DNA from: Stentor coeruleus
Lineage: Eukaryota > Ciliophora > Heterotrichea > Heterotrichida > Stentoridae
Length of the DNA: 21,385 bases
Reading direction: 5' to 3'
NCBI GenBank assembly: GCA_001970955.1
Contig: MPUH01001193.1
Coordinates: forward strand, 1-21,385
Below the pieces are notes generated by a model. The model was given only the letters and a program-made list of their open reading frames with translations, was not told where the DNA came from and did not search any database. The position numbers and the translations under genes are program-made. This document shows, one piece after another, positions 7,562 to 17,759 of this stretch; position 1 is the first letter of the stretch, and each line of letters starts with the position of its first letter.

Positions 7562-9910
7562 CTAATTAAAACCCGGGGGGTTATTATATGTAAAAGGGTC
7601 AAAATATGCTTCATACACATAAGGATTCTTACTCATCTCATTTGTCGCTTTACAATTCCAACTCATATTATCTTCAATAATAATATCTTCATCCCCATTC
7701 TCCAAAGAAACCTTAATAAAAATATCCACATTTTCTCCACTAACCCAAGATCCATTACTAGACTTCCTCGAATCCAAACTTTTTTTCTCAATCATCCTAA
7801 CAATTTTCGCATTATCCGTCCCAGTAACTTCAACAACCCCTCCCATTTTTTTCTTGACATACTCATAAACATTAGCACATTTATATTCACTCCAATTAAC
7901 AAAATATCCCAATTTCGAATTCAACATAATTTCTAGTTTCTGTCCAGGAAGTCCTTTGATATTTTCATTTAAAATATCATCAAAAACTCTTTTCATTTCT
8001 TCTTCTTTGTTACGTTTATGATAAGATTTATATACAGCAAAAGGATGATTTGTCCCTCTAAGTTCTATTTCAACTTCAGGCATTGTTAAAAGTAGATCTT
8101 TTAATTTAGCAAAACCTAATTCTGAAATATCTAATGGGAAAGTGAGTTTTCTTCTAATATAAAGCGGAAGTTGAGCAAGAGACATACCTTCTTTACTTTC
8201 TTTTAAGATTTCTATGATTTTTTTTTGTATAATCAAAAGTTTGTCACTATTTTCTTTATATGTTATGAATTTATTAGAATTCGGCACCCAGATTAGTAGG
8301 GTTTTATGATATCTGAGTAGGTCTTCATCAATAGATAGTTGGACCATATAACTCAGTTTTCCCAATGAACATTCTCGAAGTCTTTGATTTCCACAAAGCT
8401 TAAGGAATTGAGCACAGCCATATCTACCTCCGGGAATTGCCCGTGAGTCATCTCCTGGCTGGCAATGGGAAAAATATTCTGATAAATAATCAACATATGC
8501 TTTCCAGTCTGCAGTTCCTTTTATCCCTAGACTATCCCCTTCTTTTATATGCTGATCTTTAGATTCCCATTCTTCATCCTTAGGATATATAACATAAACT
8601 TTTTGTCCAGTTACAGGATCAAGCATATCTTTTACTATAAATACAGGTGTTGAGTTACTAAAAAAACTTTGATGTGATGAAAAAAGCGAATAATTCGTCT
8701 CAACTTTTTCTGGTGCACTTTTTGTATGATGATGTTTATACATACCTTTACAAGCTTCTAATAAACATCCCCAATCAGCTTGTGATATTTTAAAATCAAA
8801 CACTTCTTTCATTCTTGATTGAATAGCTCTTTCTGTAGGAAGCATCTCATCGATTTTTAAAGATCTTAAAGCCCATAAAAGAACTTCGAAACTGAAACTT
8901 TCTAGTTTTAAACTGGTAAAAAACATAGTTTTTAAGTCGCAAAAGGTCCTTTCTGATGTATGAACATGACCAATTTTTTCAACTTCTTTTATAATAATTG
9001 TAGCTTGTTCTATAGTAATTCTTGATTTTTGGGCAAAATTCTTAGATAACCATCCTGCATCGTGCATTATAGCTCCAGTATCAGCAAGTTCTTTTAAGAA
9101 TGTTAATAAATGGTCATGTGCATAAGTTTGACCTTTTTTCCTTTGAAAGTTTTGATATATCGGAAAAGGCTGTATTGTAGGTTTTTCTAGGTTTCTCTGT
9201 TCGGTTGAAGAGGTTCTGATTTGGTTAGCTTTTGGTGGTAAAAGATGATGCTTTGGTTCTGGGTGTAAATTTTGTAATGATACTGGGTTTATTGTAGGAA
9301 AAGCTAGACTTACAAAGATTTTTATGTTCCCAAGGCCGGATTGGATTTGATTTAAATGAATTTTTAATTGCTGGGCTTTGGAAGAGATTAATAAGACCTC
9401 TGTTACTTTGTCTTTGTTGATTAGAGATATGTCTATTAAAATAGCTTCAGACTCCCGAATACCATCCGGATGAGAATTTTCGATTATCGGTCTATCCAGA
9501 AGACCTTTCCACTTATAATAAGCCTCTCCATACACTTTGATAATTTCAATTGAATCATACAATTTTTCAAGATTTGCCAAAGTCAACAAAATATCTTCAG
9601 CAGTTAAAAGTTTTTGACAACTAAGGTCCCAGTATATAGCCACAGCTTTTTTGTTATTAATTTTCTGAACATTGTGACCAATATGATTTGTCATGCAAAT
9701 ATTACAAATGTTTACTGCACAAGTGCGACAATTTTGTGTTGAAAGAGACTTACAATCATAGCAAAGCTCTTGACGTTTATGTGTTTTTCGTTTCCCTCCA
9801 CGATGGATGCTATCATCACAGTTTCGGCAAAGTTTCTGCTCGCATTCTATGCACAGAAAAAGAGGAGGTTCCTCAGAACATTCTTCGCATAATTCTACTG
9901 CATCGTCCAT
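7562..9910 (-). CDS. B-box, NYN-like, LOTUS-domain RNA-associated protein
   Basis: 782 aa, ATG at 9910, stop TAA. Two B-box zinc fingers start the protein: residues 8-44 (C8, C11, C20, C23, C28, C31, H36, H44) and 50-79 (C50, C53, C61, C64, C69, C72, H76, H79). Residues 88-201 begin AVAIYWDLS and resemble the NYN ribonuclease fold of MARF1-type proteins. Only the first aspartate (D95) is kept, and the later SxD-type motif reads SSKAQQ, so catalysis is doubtful. A Pro-rich linker follows, then helical, winged-helix-like segments at about 265-395. Near the C-terminus residues 561-628 (IIEILKESKEGMSLAQLPLY, LGFAKLKDLL) match an OST-HTH/LOTUS domain, and 638-708 looks like a second, divergent one. 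LOTUS proteins bind RNA or Vasa-type helicases in RNP granules. Function inferred: RNA regulation. The LOTUS call is firm; the NYN call is tentative. Confidence 0.8.
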   Translation of the reverse strand: MDDAVELCEECSEEPPLFLCIECEQKLCRNCDDSIHRGGKRKTHKRQELCYDCKSLSTQNCRTCAVNICNICMTNHIGHNVQKINNKKAVAIYWDLSCQKLLTAEDILLTLANLEKLYDSIEIIKVYGEAYYKWKGLLDRPIIENSHPDGIRESEAILIDISLINKDKVTEVLLISSKAQQLKIHLNQIQSGLGNIKIFVSLAFPTINPVSLQNLHPEPKHHLLPPKANQIRTSSTEQRNLEKPTIQPFPIYQNFQRKKGQTYAHDHLLTFLKELADTGAIMHDAGWLSKNFAQKSRITIEQATIIIKEVEKIGHVHTSERTFCDLKTMFFTSLKLESFSFEVLLWALRSLKIDEMLPTERAIQSRMKEVFDFKISQADWGCLLEACKGMYKHHHTKSAPEKVETNYSLFSSHQSFFSNSTPVFIVKDMLDPVTGQKVYVIYPKDEEWESKDQHIKEGDSLGIKGTADWKAYVDYLSEYFSHCQPGDDSRAIPGGRYGCAQFLKLCGNQRLRECSLGKLSYMVQLSIDEDLLRYHKTLLIWVPNSNKFITYKENSDKLLIIQKKIIEILKESKEGMSLAQLPLYIRRKLTFPLDISELGFAKLKDLLLTMPEVEIELRGTNHPFAVYKSYHKRNKEEEMKRVFDDILNENIKGLPGQKLEIMLNSKLGYFVNWSEYKCANVYEYVKKKMGGVVEVTGTDNAKIVRMIEKKSLDSRKSSNGSWVSGENVDIFIKVSLENGDEDIIIEDNMSWNCKATNEMSKNPYVYEAYFDPFTYNNPPGFN

Positions 9911-10741
9911 CTTATTATTATATAATTTGCATTTAAATTCTACAGTCTGCGGTCATTTCGGTTAAAATATTATGTTTTAGAAAAAAGAAATCCAGCAATA
10001 GGCCAGTAGGTATTGAAAAAGGGCGTTTTTCTGTGGTGATTTTAGGCTTGTTTAGATTGATAAAGTTTAGATATTTAGATTGTTTATAGGGTTTATATTT
10101 AAAAAAAGACATAATTTATTAGATGAGAAGTAATGATTAAATTGAAGTTTATAAGATTATGAGAATTTTTAAGTAGGAAGATGGTGAGATAAGGGATTGA
10201 TTGAGGATGATAGGATTAGATATGGATGAGAGAGTTTATTTATGAAGGATTATGAATTTTAAATGATGTAGGTGTGAAGAATTTTTAAAGTTTTTAATTT
10301 TGGGAGATGGTTTTTGTGGGAAGGGAGGGTTATGAAGGAGTAATAAAGGATAGATAGAAACTACGTAGAAACAATTTTGACATAAAATCAAAACCGAATA
10401 AAACTATTATTATTTTAATATTATTGACAGATTTTATCCAAATAATCAAAATACTTTTAGCATATAATTTTAATAACACTCCTCTTAATTCCCTATAAAA
10501 AATATCCTAATCATCACCAAACACAAAACAATATAATTTTCTCTTTAACATAACACAAAGCAATAAAACCTACACCTTACCAAAAAAATCTCTTAACCAG
10601 CCTATCTTATCATTTATCAAATAGACACAACTAATAAAAACCCATTTCTCAAAAAATCATCAACACAATTTCCTAAAATCTTCATCATATATAACTACCA
10701 ACATCCTTACCAAATAAATCACAAGATTTTAAATTACTTTT
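9911..10741. other. Two-block spacer: G-only then C-only on the plus strand
   Basis: No gene is visible. By hand count 10081-10380 holds 79 G and 4 C, while 10441-10740 holds 5 G and 70 C. The switch is sharp, near 10370-10385. Both neighbours are transcribed leftward, so the C-only block is downstream of the phosphodiesterase gene and the G-only block is upstream of the LOTUS gene. The first 170 bp next to the LOTUS start are mixed. No stem-loop, tandem repeat or RNA gene is apparent. Confidence 0.85.
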
Positions 10742-12514
10742 TTAATTACTTTCTAAAACTTCATTCACTTTATTTTCTTCATCTTCCTCATCAGCCATAG
10801 CTTGCAATTTCCCTCTATTATCTTTAACATTTTTCATCGACTTGCTAAATTTTGGCACAAGTTCAACAAAAATCGTAAACAAAGGGACAATAAACAAATC
10901 AATAAACCCCAATTGACTTTTCGCAAAATTCACTGTTGTCCTATCACACAAAGGGCTTATCGGAATCCCAAGAGATTTTTCTTTGTCGCCTTGGGTAAAA
11001 AATTCTTGAATAACAAGTTGAGCCCAATTCAAATAACTATCCCATTTACGTGTTGAATTTGATATATCAGCAGCATGCATAAATATCCTCAGCATGAAAT
11101 CTTTATTTTTTTCTGCATTCATATCTTTATATATTAGCTTAAGTTTTGCAATATCTTTAAAATGCTTTGAAAAATCAGTAGCAAGTACAAGACTAATGAT
11201 TTTTTGTCTATATTTACGATAAACATCTAGTGATATGCTTTCAAAAAAATTCTGATTTTTATCTTGTAATAAGGCAAATGAAGCTGCAACATGATGATTT
11301 TCTAATACTGAAGTGTCATTATAAAGTACAGCTAAATCATGACTTGAATTCATAAGAAACGCATTATTTAACCCAGGGTGCTGGAAATCATGTATTGAAG
11401 AACTGATAAGACAACAAGCAATATCAAGGTCACTCATACTCAGAAACTCATCAATTTTGCATCTTTTTATATACACATGATAAGCTTGAGTTACATCCGC
11501 TGCATGAGTTGCGTTATGATATGGATTCTGATAATACCCTGCTTGTATTTTCTTCATAAAAACCCCAAATTTCTGTCTATTTAGCATTTCGTTTTTAAAT
11601 ATATCATATGCATTCATAAGATAATTAGCCAATATAACAAGTTCATTGTTTTCTGATACTTTCTTTAATTCAAAAACATTAAACGACATTTTATCAACTA
11701 ACACCAAATTTTGCCTTATTTCAATAGGCAATTCAGCTTCTAAAGTCTCTACAGGGATTTCAAATGATTTAACTGTTGCACTTTCTGATTTCGGTCTTTT
11801 AGAAAGCGCCCAATGAATAAGTTCTTCTTGTTCTTTATTATCACTGAATATTTCAACATTATATAGGGTTTGATTTGATATAACACGTATTCCCCATTCT
11901 AATTGTGAGTCAATAAGTGTATCTGCATTAATAAACTCAATATCTCTTAATGATCTTAGTATATTAATAAGCCTATCAGAATTGCTTTTAAAAGGCAAAA
12001 CCGAGAATTTTTTCTGGTTGTTTTGAGTATTTTTTTTAAATTTGATCAAATTTATAAGAGGCATGAAACGATAGATACTCCCAAGCTTGAATACAATTGT
12101 TTTATAAGCTTCTGGTTTGCTTAGTTCGATGATGAAGATTGCGATACTTATTGCAAGAGCTAAAGAGTCTAAAGATCTTGATAATGTCATATATTTCATC
12201 TTGTATTTGAAAGTGTTTAATGCTAAGTTCATGAACATTACTGATAGACAAAACCCTTCAACTATAGCAAAATATATAAAAGCGTAGTTGAAAACTTCAC
12301 GAAATTCGATATGGAATAAAATGTGAACAAAGTAAACTGTTAATGATAACTTGATAAGATTCTTGAACCAAATCTTGTTTATTAAAGTAGATTCAAGGCT
12401 TAGGGTAAGTTTTTTTAATGATTCAGTTGTGTAATAGTTTGCACCTGCAAGCTCTGTCCCGAGATTGTCTTCTTGGATGCCAAACCTCCGTTTGTTTACA
12501 GGTTTATATTGCAT
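10742..12514 (-). CDS. Membrane cyclic-nucleotide phosphodiesterase with voltage-sensor-like N-terminus
   Basis: 590 aa, ATG at 12514, stop TAA. The C-terminal half is a class I PDE catalytic domain that hydrolyses cAMP and/or cGMP. It has the HNATHAADV signature (H333 as proton donor, H337 as metal ligand), SIHDFQHPGLNN (H375, D376, H379), HAADISN (D483) and the purine-binding glutamine in SQLGF (Q534). All metal ligands are in place, so it should be active. Residues about 50-160 hold four hydrophobic segments: 53-68, 76-100, 115-131 and 140-158. The second has an internal Glu, the third begins with an Asp, and the fourth has spaced basic residues (KLGSIYRFMPLINLIKFK), an arrangement like S1-S4 of a voltage sensor. 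Residues 205-300 match no domain I know. Substrate specificity cannot be read from sequence alone. Confidence 0.93.
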   Translation of the reverse strand: MQYKPVNKRRFGIQEDNLGTELAGANYYTTESLKKLTLSLESTLINKIWFKNLIKLSLTVYFVHILFHIEFREVFNYAFIYFAIVEGFCLSVMFMNLALNTFKYKMKYMTLSRSLDSLALAISIAIFIIELSKPEAYKTIVFKLGSIYRFMPLINLIKFKKNTQNNQKKFSVLPFKSNSDRLINILRSLRDIEFINADTLIDSQLEWGIRVISNQTLYNVEIFSDNKEQEELIHWALSKRPKSESATVKSFEIPVETLEAELPIEIRQNLVLVDKMSFNVFELKKVSENNELVILANYLMNAYDIFKNEMLNRQKFGVFMKKIQAGYYQNPYHNATHAADVTQAYHVYIKRCKIDEFLSMSDLDIACCLISSSIHDFQHPGLNNAFLMNSSHDLAVLYNDTSVLENHHVAASFALLQDKNQNFFESISLDVYRKYRQKIISLVLATDFSKHFKDIAKLKLIYKDMNAEKNKDFMLRIFMHAADISNSTRKWDSYLNWAQLVIQEFFTQGDKEKSLGIPISPLCDRTTVNFAKSQLGFIDLFIVPLFTIFVELVPKFSKSMKNVKDNRGKLQAMADEEDEENKVNEVLESN

Positions 12515-13312
12515 TTTACTAGAATGTTTAATAACTCATATTCATTTGACATGGTAAGCGAATAAATTTTTTTTTGATTTAAGATGTGATTTATTTTAGT
12601 ATGGGAATGCGGTATTTTCAAGATATGAGTTATTGATAAACTATAAAGATTAGATAAGCTTGTATTCAGTGAGAATTTAATAAAAGCTAAAGGATGATAA
12701 GGTGACTTAATTTTTTTTTATTTGAAGGATATTATGATTAGGGTAAGAATTTGATTTAAAAAATTAGGAAGAAAGATATTTGGTTTGTGGTTGGGTGATA
12801 TTTAGAACAGGGATTAGCGTAAGTTTTTTAAGTAAAAAAATGAAATTTTTTATTTACTTAGATATTGTGGAATTAGGTTAATATAGAGATTAGGTTAAGG
12901 TTTATTTTCTAAAGAAAATTCTTAGGATAGACAATAGTTTTTTGGAGGTTTAAGAAGATTTTATGATTTCAGATGAGACTTCAGATTTATCTTGCATAAG
13001 ATCATTGTATGTACTGATGAAAGAGTAAAGTATCTCGTTAATCTTGTTATTCATATTCAATATTGTTATATTTTTCCATTAAAAAAGGTTTATAAGAGAG
13101 AAAATACTTAGTTTAATATAATTTATGATATATATTTTTTATGTTTATTAGATTGTAATATCATTATAAAGTTAATCATTAAGAACTTTAAAACTTATAA
13201 GAAACTAAATAAGTATTAACCCATAATATTATAATAAACTAAAATCCTTTATATAAAAATACAAAATCTTATTGAATCAAAATAACTAAAATTAAATAAG
13301 CCTACAGTATAA
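12515..13312. other. Divergent spacer, G-rich on its left half
   Basis: It separates the minus-strand phosphodiesterase from the plus-strand M1 aminopeptidase and must hold both promoters. Bases 12541-12900 contain about 78 G and 13 C by hand count, so the phosphodiesterase coding strand is C-rich upstream. Toward 13312 the composition becomes balanced and very AT-rich. A 34-codon minus-strand frame (13054-12950) is present but too short to support as a gene. Confidence 0.65.
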
Positions 13313-15790
13313 ATGGATCTTGGTCTTCTGCCTGGTGACTGCATTCCACAATTATACGACCTATTCCTAGATATGTAAACTATAAATAGCTCAATGCTCA
13401 AGTCATCATACAAAGGCCTTTGCAAAATATCATTTCTCATCCTCTCCCCAACAAGTTCTCTAAAAATCCACTCAGAAGATCCTGTGATTATAAAAAAAAT
13501 CCTTAAACTCCCAACCAAAGAAGAGCTTATGTTTAACTCCACCCCTTTCAGCCTTACAGAAATTATCCTTAACGAAACTACAGAAGGGAATCTTCAATTA
13601 GAAATAGAATTCGAATGTACAATTGGGTATAATTCTAAAGGATGTTTTATAAGCTCTAATAATACTTTACAAGTTCTTAGTACTCATTTTGAGCCAATAT
13701 ATGCAAGAAATGCTTTCCCATGTTTAGATGAACCAAAATATAAAGCTGAATATCTTATAAGTATAAGAGTTGATGGGGATTGGAATGTGATTTCTAATAT
13801 GCCAATAGATAATATTGATGAAAATACAAAGATTGTGAAGTTTGTAAAAACCCCGAAAATGTCGACTTATTTGGTACATTGGACAATATGTAAACATGAA
13901 GTTTCTACTTATAGACATGGAGAAATACTTATATCATTATATTCACCTATTGCAGGAACAGCAAGGGAGTATTTACCGATAGTTAGAAAAATGATAGAGT
14001 TTTATGAAGAACAATTTGAATATAAATACATGCTCCCTAAGCTTGATTTGATATCTATAAACAGTAATTTTTATACAGACATGCAAACTCAAGCTATGGA
14101 AAATTGGGGCGCTATAACATATTTGGCTTCAAGTTTAGAGAAATCTGATATGCATACTTTTCAAGGGAAATACAGGAATCTTAGAATACTTGCTCATGAA
14201 ATTTCCCATATGTGGTTTGGGAATTTAGTCACACTTGATTGGTGGGATGAAGTTTGGCTTAATGAAGGTTTTGCCAGGTTTTTAGAATTTGCGTGTCTTG
14301 ATAAGATAAAACCAGAGTTTCATATGAAAAAAAGATTCGTCACTGATGTCCATTGCGCTATATTAAATTTTGACTGCCCAGTTTCAGCAACACATTCATT
14401 AAAACTTCCAGGATTCCTTACCCCTTGGAGACTTGGTAGTTATTTTGATGGAATCAGTTACTTTAAAGGTGCGTCGATTCTCAGAATGCTTCAATGCTTA
14501 ATAGGAAAAAAACAATTTCTCAAAGCTTTACAGTTTTACCTTTCTACATTCGCATACAAAACTGTTACAGGACATGATTTTTTTCAAACCCTTTCATCTT
14601 TTACATCATATCCTATAGAAAGTATAATGGAAAAATGGCTTAATCAAAGCTCATACCCTTTGGTAATAGTAAAAAACCTTGAACCAGGGAAGTTTCATAT
14701 AACCCAAAGAGGTTATGATCGATATTGTCAAGATATTTGGCATATTCCTATAAAATACTTAACCCAAGCTGGAGAAATTAAAACTTATATTTTATCAGAA
14801 AAACAAGGAATATTAGAAGAGTCAGGGGATTGGATAAAACTAAATTATAAAACAACAGGTTATTATCGAGTTATATACGATAACTATCAACCACTATTAA
14901 AAATTATCCACAAACTTAAATTCTCTGATCGTTATGGGTTATTAAATGATAGTATAAGTCATTATAATTCAGGTTTAGTGCCTTTTACTCATATACTTCA
15001 ATTAACCCAATCATTAATCCCTGAATATGACTATCTTATTATTAATCCTTTATTATCATTCCTTAGACTATATCTTCAAAATCCAAAAATATCAGCTTTA
15101 TTAAGTACACTTATTGGGCAATTACTTAAACCTATTTGGGAAAAATATGCTTTTTCAGTTTTGGATGCAAAAAACTATGATGTTTATGCTTTAAGGGAAA
15201 TTGCTTATGTTTATTATACTGAATATTGTAGGGATAATTTTATTGCTGTTGAACTTAATCAGTTAGATTGTCCTGAAGAAATATGTGCAAAGTTTTTTTA
15301 TTATTGTGTGAGTAAAGGGAAAATTAAAGAAGATATTTTTGATTTAGCTTGTGTTAATGTGAAATTTGCTATTTATGTGTTGGAGAACTCTTGTGATGTT
15401 GAACTTTTGAGGTTTGTTTTGAGGTTTTATAGGTTTAGTTTGGAGTTTGATAGTTTTGGATATGAAGTTGTTGATTTTATGAATGGGAGAAGGAGCTTTT
15501 ATAATGCTGACGAATTGTTAAAAGCTATTTTTATGGAGCATATTGAGTATATGAAAGATCATCAGTATACACAACTACTTCATAAATATGCTAGTATTTT
15601 AAGTCAGTATGGGAATTTTGAGGAACATACTTTAAATGCTTTGAATGAAGATTATCCTTCTGCACTTATATCTTCTACTATCTCTTTTTATCCTTTTATA
15701 TCTTGTTGTCAGAAACGTGTTAGGATTTTAGATAATTCTGAAAAGCTTTTGCAAGAAATCCTAACTTTTACACGAATAAACTTTCTGTAA
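13313..15790 (+). CDS. M1-family zinc aminopeptidase (two exons)
   Basis: Exon 1 is 13313-13374 and exon 2 is 13390-15790, joined across a 15-nt intron; together they give 2463 nt, 820 aa. The upstream ATG is chosen because exon 1 encodes LPGDCIPQLYDLFLDI, the usual M1 opening (P..Y.L.L). A start at the internal Met of exon 2 would lose it. Zinc ligands are H290, H294 and E313 in HEISH-x18-E, the general base is E291, and catalytic Tyr378 lies in SYFKGAS. The exopeptidase motif reads QAMEN (255-259), where most relatives have GAMEN; E258, which binds the free amino terminus, is retained. A C-terminal helical ERAP1-C-like region follows. There is no signal peptide or TM segment, so it is probably cytosolic like puromycin-sensitive aminopeptidase, trimming peptides after the proteasome. 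Confidence 0.93.
13375..13389 (+). other. 15-nt spliceosomal intron in the M1 aminopeptidase gene
   Basis: GTAAACTATAAATAG has GT and AG ends and lies after the second base of an Ile codon (AT|C). Left in place it introduces an in-frame TAA (GTAA overlap). Removed, it joins the conserved LYDLFLDI to SMLKSSYKG in one frame, as the M1 family requires. Confidence 0.92.
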
Positions 15791-16771
15791 GTTTAAATAA
15801 TTTGTTAAAAGCACATAACTCATAATAAAAATTGAGTTTTTTTTTATTATTTGCTATTAAGTAGAGGGTTTTTTGGATTAAAGGAAAGTAAATGATATAT
15901 TGTAATTTTTATTGTGTTAAAGGTTTTTAAATGATTTTATTAGGTAGTTTAGAAGAGGTTTTTGATATATGTTTAGATTTGAGTTTTTCTTACAGGCGAC
16001 AAAGGGGAAAAGTTCGGAAAAATTATTATTTTTTACAAAGGTTTATAAGAAGTGTGGGGAAGCTTTTTTGGAATATTTGCAGTGAAGGATATGATTTATA
16101 AGGTATTTTTGAGAGGATTTATATATTTTAGCTTGTTTTCAGGTACAAGACAAGTAAATAATTTTATCGTAATTAGGTTGAGATGTTTCTGATGACTTGA
16201 AGGTTTTATTAGTTATTTAGATGATTTTAGTTGTATATTTTAGTTTTTAGTCTTTGGGTTTATTTATTTTTTGAGATATTTTATAGATTTCTGTTTTCTT
16301 TCACACATTCGTAATAAGTGGTAAATGTATATAATTTTTACTAAACTAGCGGAGAATAATACAATTTCAATAAAAGGATGAAAATTCAACCTTCTTCTAT
16401 TCTAACAGATTTTTTCTATTTCATCATGCATTTTACTACTTTTTGAATTTCTCACCTATCCTACGTCAGATTTCAATTTTTATATAGGGAATTATTTTTC
16501 CAAAAAGTGATTCATCCTTTAAAGACATCATAGTTGGTTCTAGATTTTATTCTATTATGCATTCACTGTAAAAACATAATAAAAAAAATGTTGAAGTATG
16601 TAATTTTTTTTTTACAGGCATTGACATTTTCTAAGTAACCCCGGGCTAAAAATATAATGATAAATATCTTTAAAGATCCAGGCTATATATTTACCGTATT
16701 AAAGTTTATATATCTAATTATTATATTAAAATAAGGCCAGGCAGCATGTTATATTTTTGTTTTTCATAAAA
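15791..16771. other. Spacer: G-rich left part, C-rich middle
   Basis: Downstream of the M1 gene, 15841-16140 has about 66 G and 11 C by hand count. The sign then changes: around 16381-16440 C outnumbers G about 13 to 2, upstream of the C2H2 gene. A local GC-rich spot, ACCCCGGGCT near 16640, stands out in AT-rich DNA, and GGC-containing words (CCAGGCT, GGCCAGGC) recur at 16678-16745. I cannot fold this into a known RNA. No gene is visible. Confidence 0.55.
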
Positions 16772-17119
16772 ATGAAAGGTCTAGAAATGGTTATAAGTAC
16801 ATTATACTCTTGTCCTGTTTCTGCATGCAAAAGCGAGTACAAAAACAAGTTTAATTTGAAAAAACACTTTGAGAGAGTACACTTAGGTAAAAGGCCTCAT
16901 AAATGCGAAAAATGCTCAAAATTTTTTGCCAACAAGCAGAATCTGACCGAGCACAATTTTATTCACTTAGGTCTCAAGCCTTATAATTGCACTATATGCA
17001 AGATGAACTTTAGACAAGCAAGCCAGCTATCCGTGCACAAACGGCAGCATGATAAAAACTATGTAAAATCTCTTAATACAGCCATGTGGGAAGAAAGCCA
17101 ATGGGATATTCAACTTTAA
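16772..17119 (+). CDS. Three-finger C2H2 zinc finger protein
   Basis: 115 aa from ATG 16772 in the context CATAAAAATG. The frame is open a little further upstream, but no in-frame ATG lies there. Three classical fingers fill the protein: C14-x4-C19-x12-H32-x4-H37, C45-x2-C48-x12-H61-x3-H65 and C73-x2-C76-x12-H89-x3-H93. The linkers LGKRPHK and LGLKPYN resemble the TGEKPY linker of DNA-binding fingers. The tail (NTAMWEESQWDIQL) is acidic and aromatic and could act as a short interaction or activation segment. A sequence-specific nuclear DNA-binding role is the simplest reading. The x4 spacing in the first finger is typical of TFIIIA- and GLI-like fingers. The protein is small for the family, but with ciliate compactness it is plausibly complete. 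Confidence 0.85.
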   Translation: MKGLEMVISTLYSCPVSACKSEYKNKFNLKKHFERVHLGKRPHKCEKCSKFFANKQNLTEHNFIHLGLKPYNCTICKMNFRQASQLSVHKRQHDKNYVKSLNTAMWEESQWDIQL

Positions 17120-17759
17120 GTATGATACTAGAAATTAATTTAACTTAGATAAATTATAAGGCTTTTAAGATACTTACAGGAAATTATTCTCTTGAAATAT
17201 TTTGGTCATCATGATTAAAATGATTTATTTATCTTAACCTTTAAAGTTAGATCATTTTTTTAATTTGATTCTTTTGGAAGGCTAACTTCAAAAAAATCAT
17301 AAAATCTCATTCACTAGCATCAAGCCAATCTTAAAAGCCTTTGAAATATTCTAAAAATAACTTGCATGTGCTTTATTTGTATAAAAACTTTGGCTAACTA
17401 TTCAAGTCTAAATATGGGTTGAAGTCTGTTCGAAATTATCAACTTTCAAAGATAGTGAACAATTTCATGAGATTCCACCCTAATTCCCTTATTTATTTAT
17501 TTCAAAATATTTATATTACTTTACTTACATACTCTCCAAGCCTTAAATACCTTTTTTAGTCTAATTTTCTAGTTTTACCTAAATTTGTTTTCTTTTTTTT
17601 AATGCAAATCCAAAACTCATTCAAAATCTTTGGCATCAAAACATAATTTTTTTAATGTAATTTATAGTTTTAACATAGAGATTATTGTATCTACCCTCAC
17701 TAATTCACATATAAATATTATATTTTCAAATTAATAGTCTAAGCAATTCTTAGCTTTCT

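Noticed and set aside
10802-11056. Plus-strand frame inside the phosphodiesterase gene
   Set aside because: It is antisense to conserved PDE catalytic-domain sequence.
12950-13054. 34-codon minus-strand frame (MNNKINEILYSF...)
   Set aside because: The composition is plausible, but a frame this short is common by chance in the AT-rich spacer and nothing else supports it.
13249-13542. Minus-strand frame of 97 codons over the start of the M1 gene
   Set aside because: It overlaps exon 1, the intron and exon 2 of a gene with strong family evidence and shows no domain of its own.
16757-16771. Earlier start (TTG) for the C2H2 protein
   Set aside because: Eukaryotic initiation at TTG is unlikely; the first in-frame ATG at 16772 retains all three fingers.
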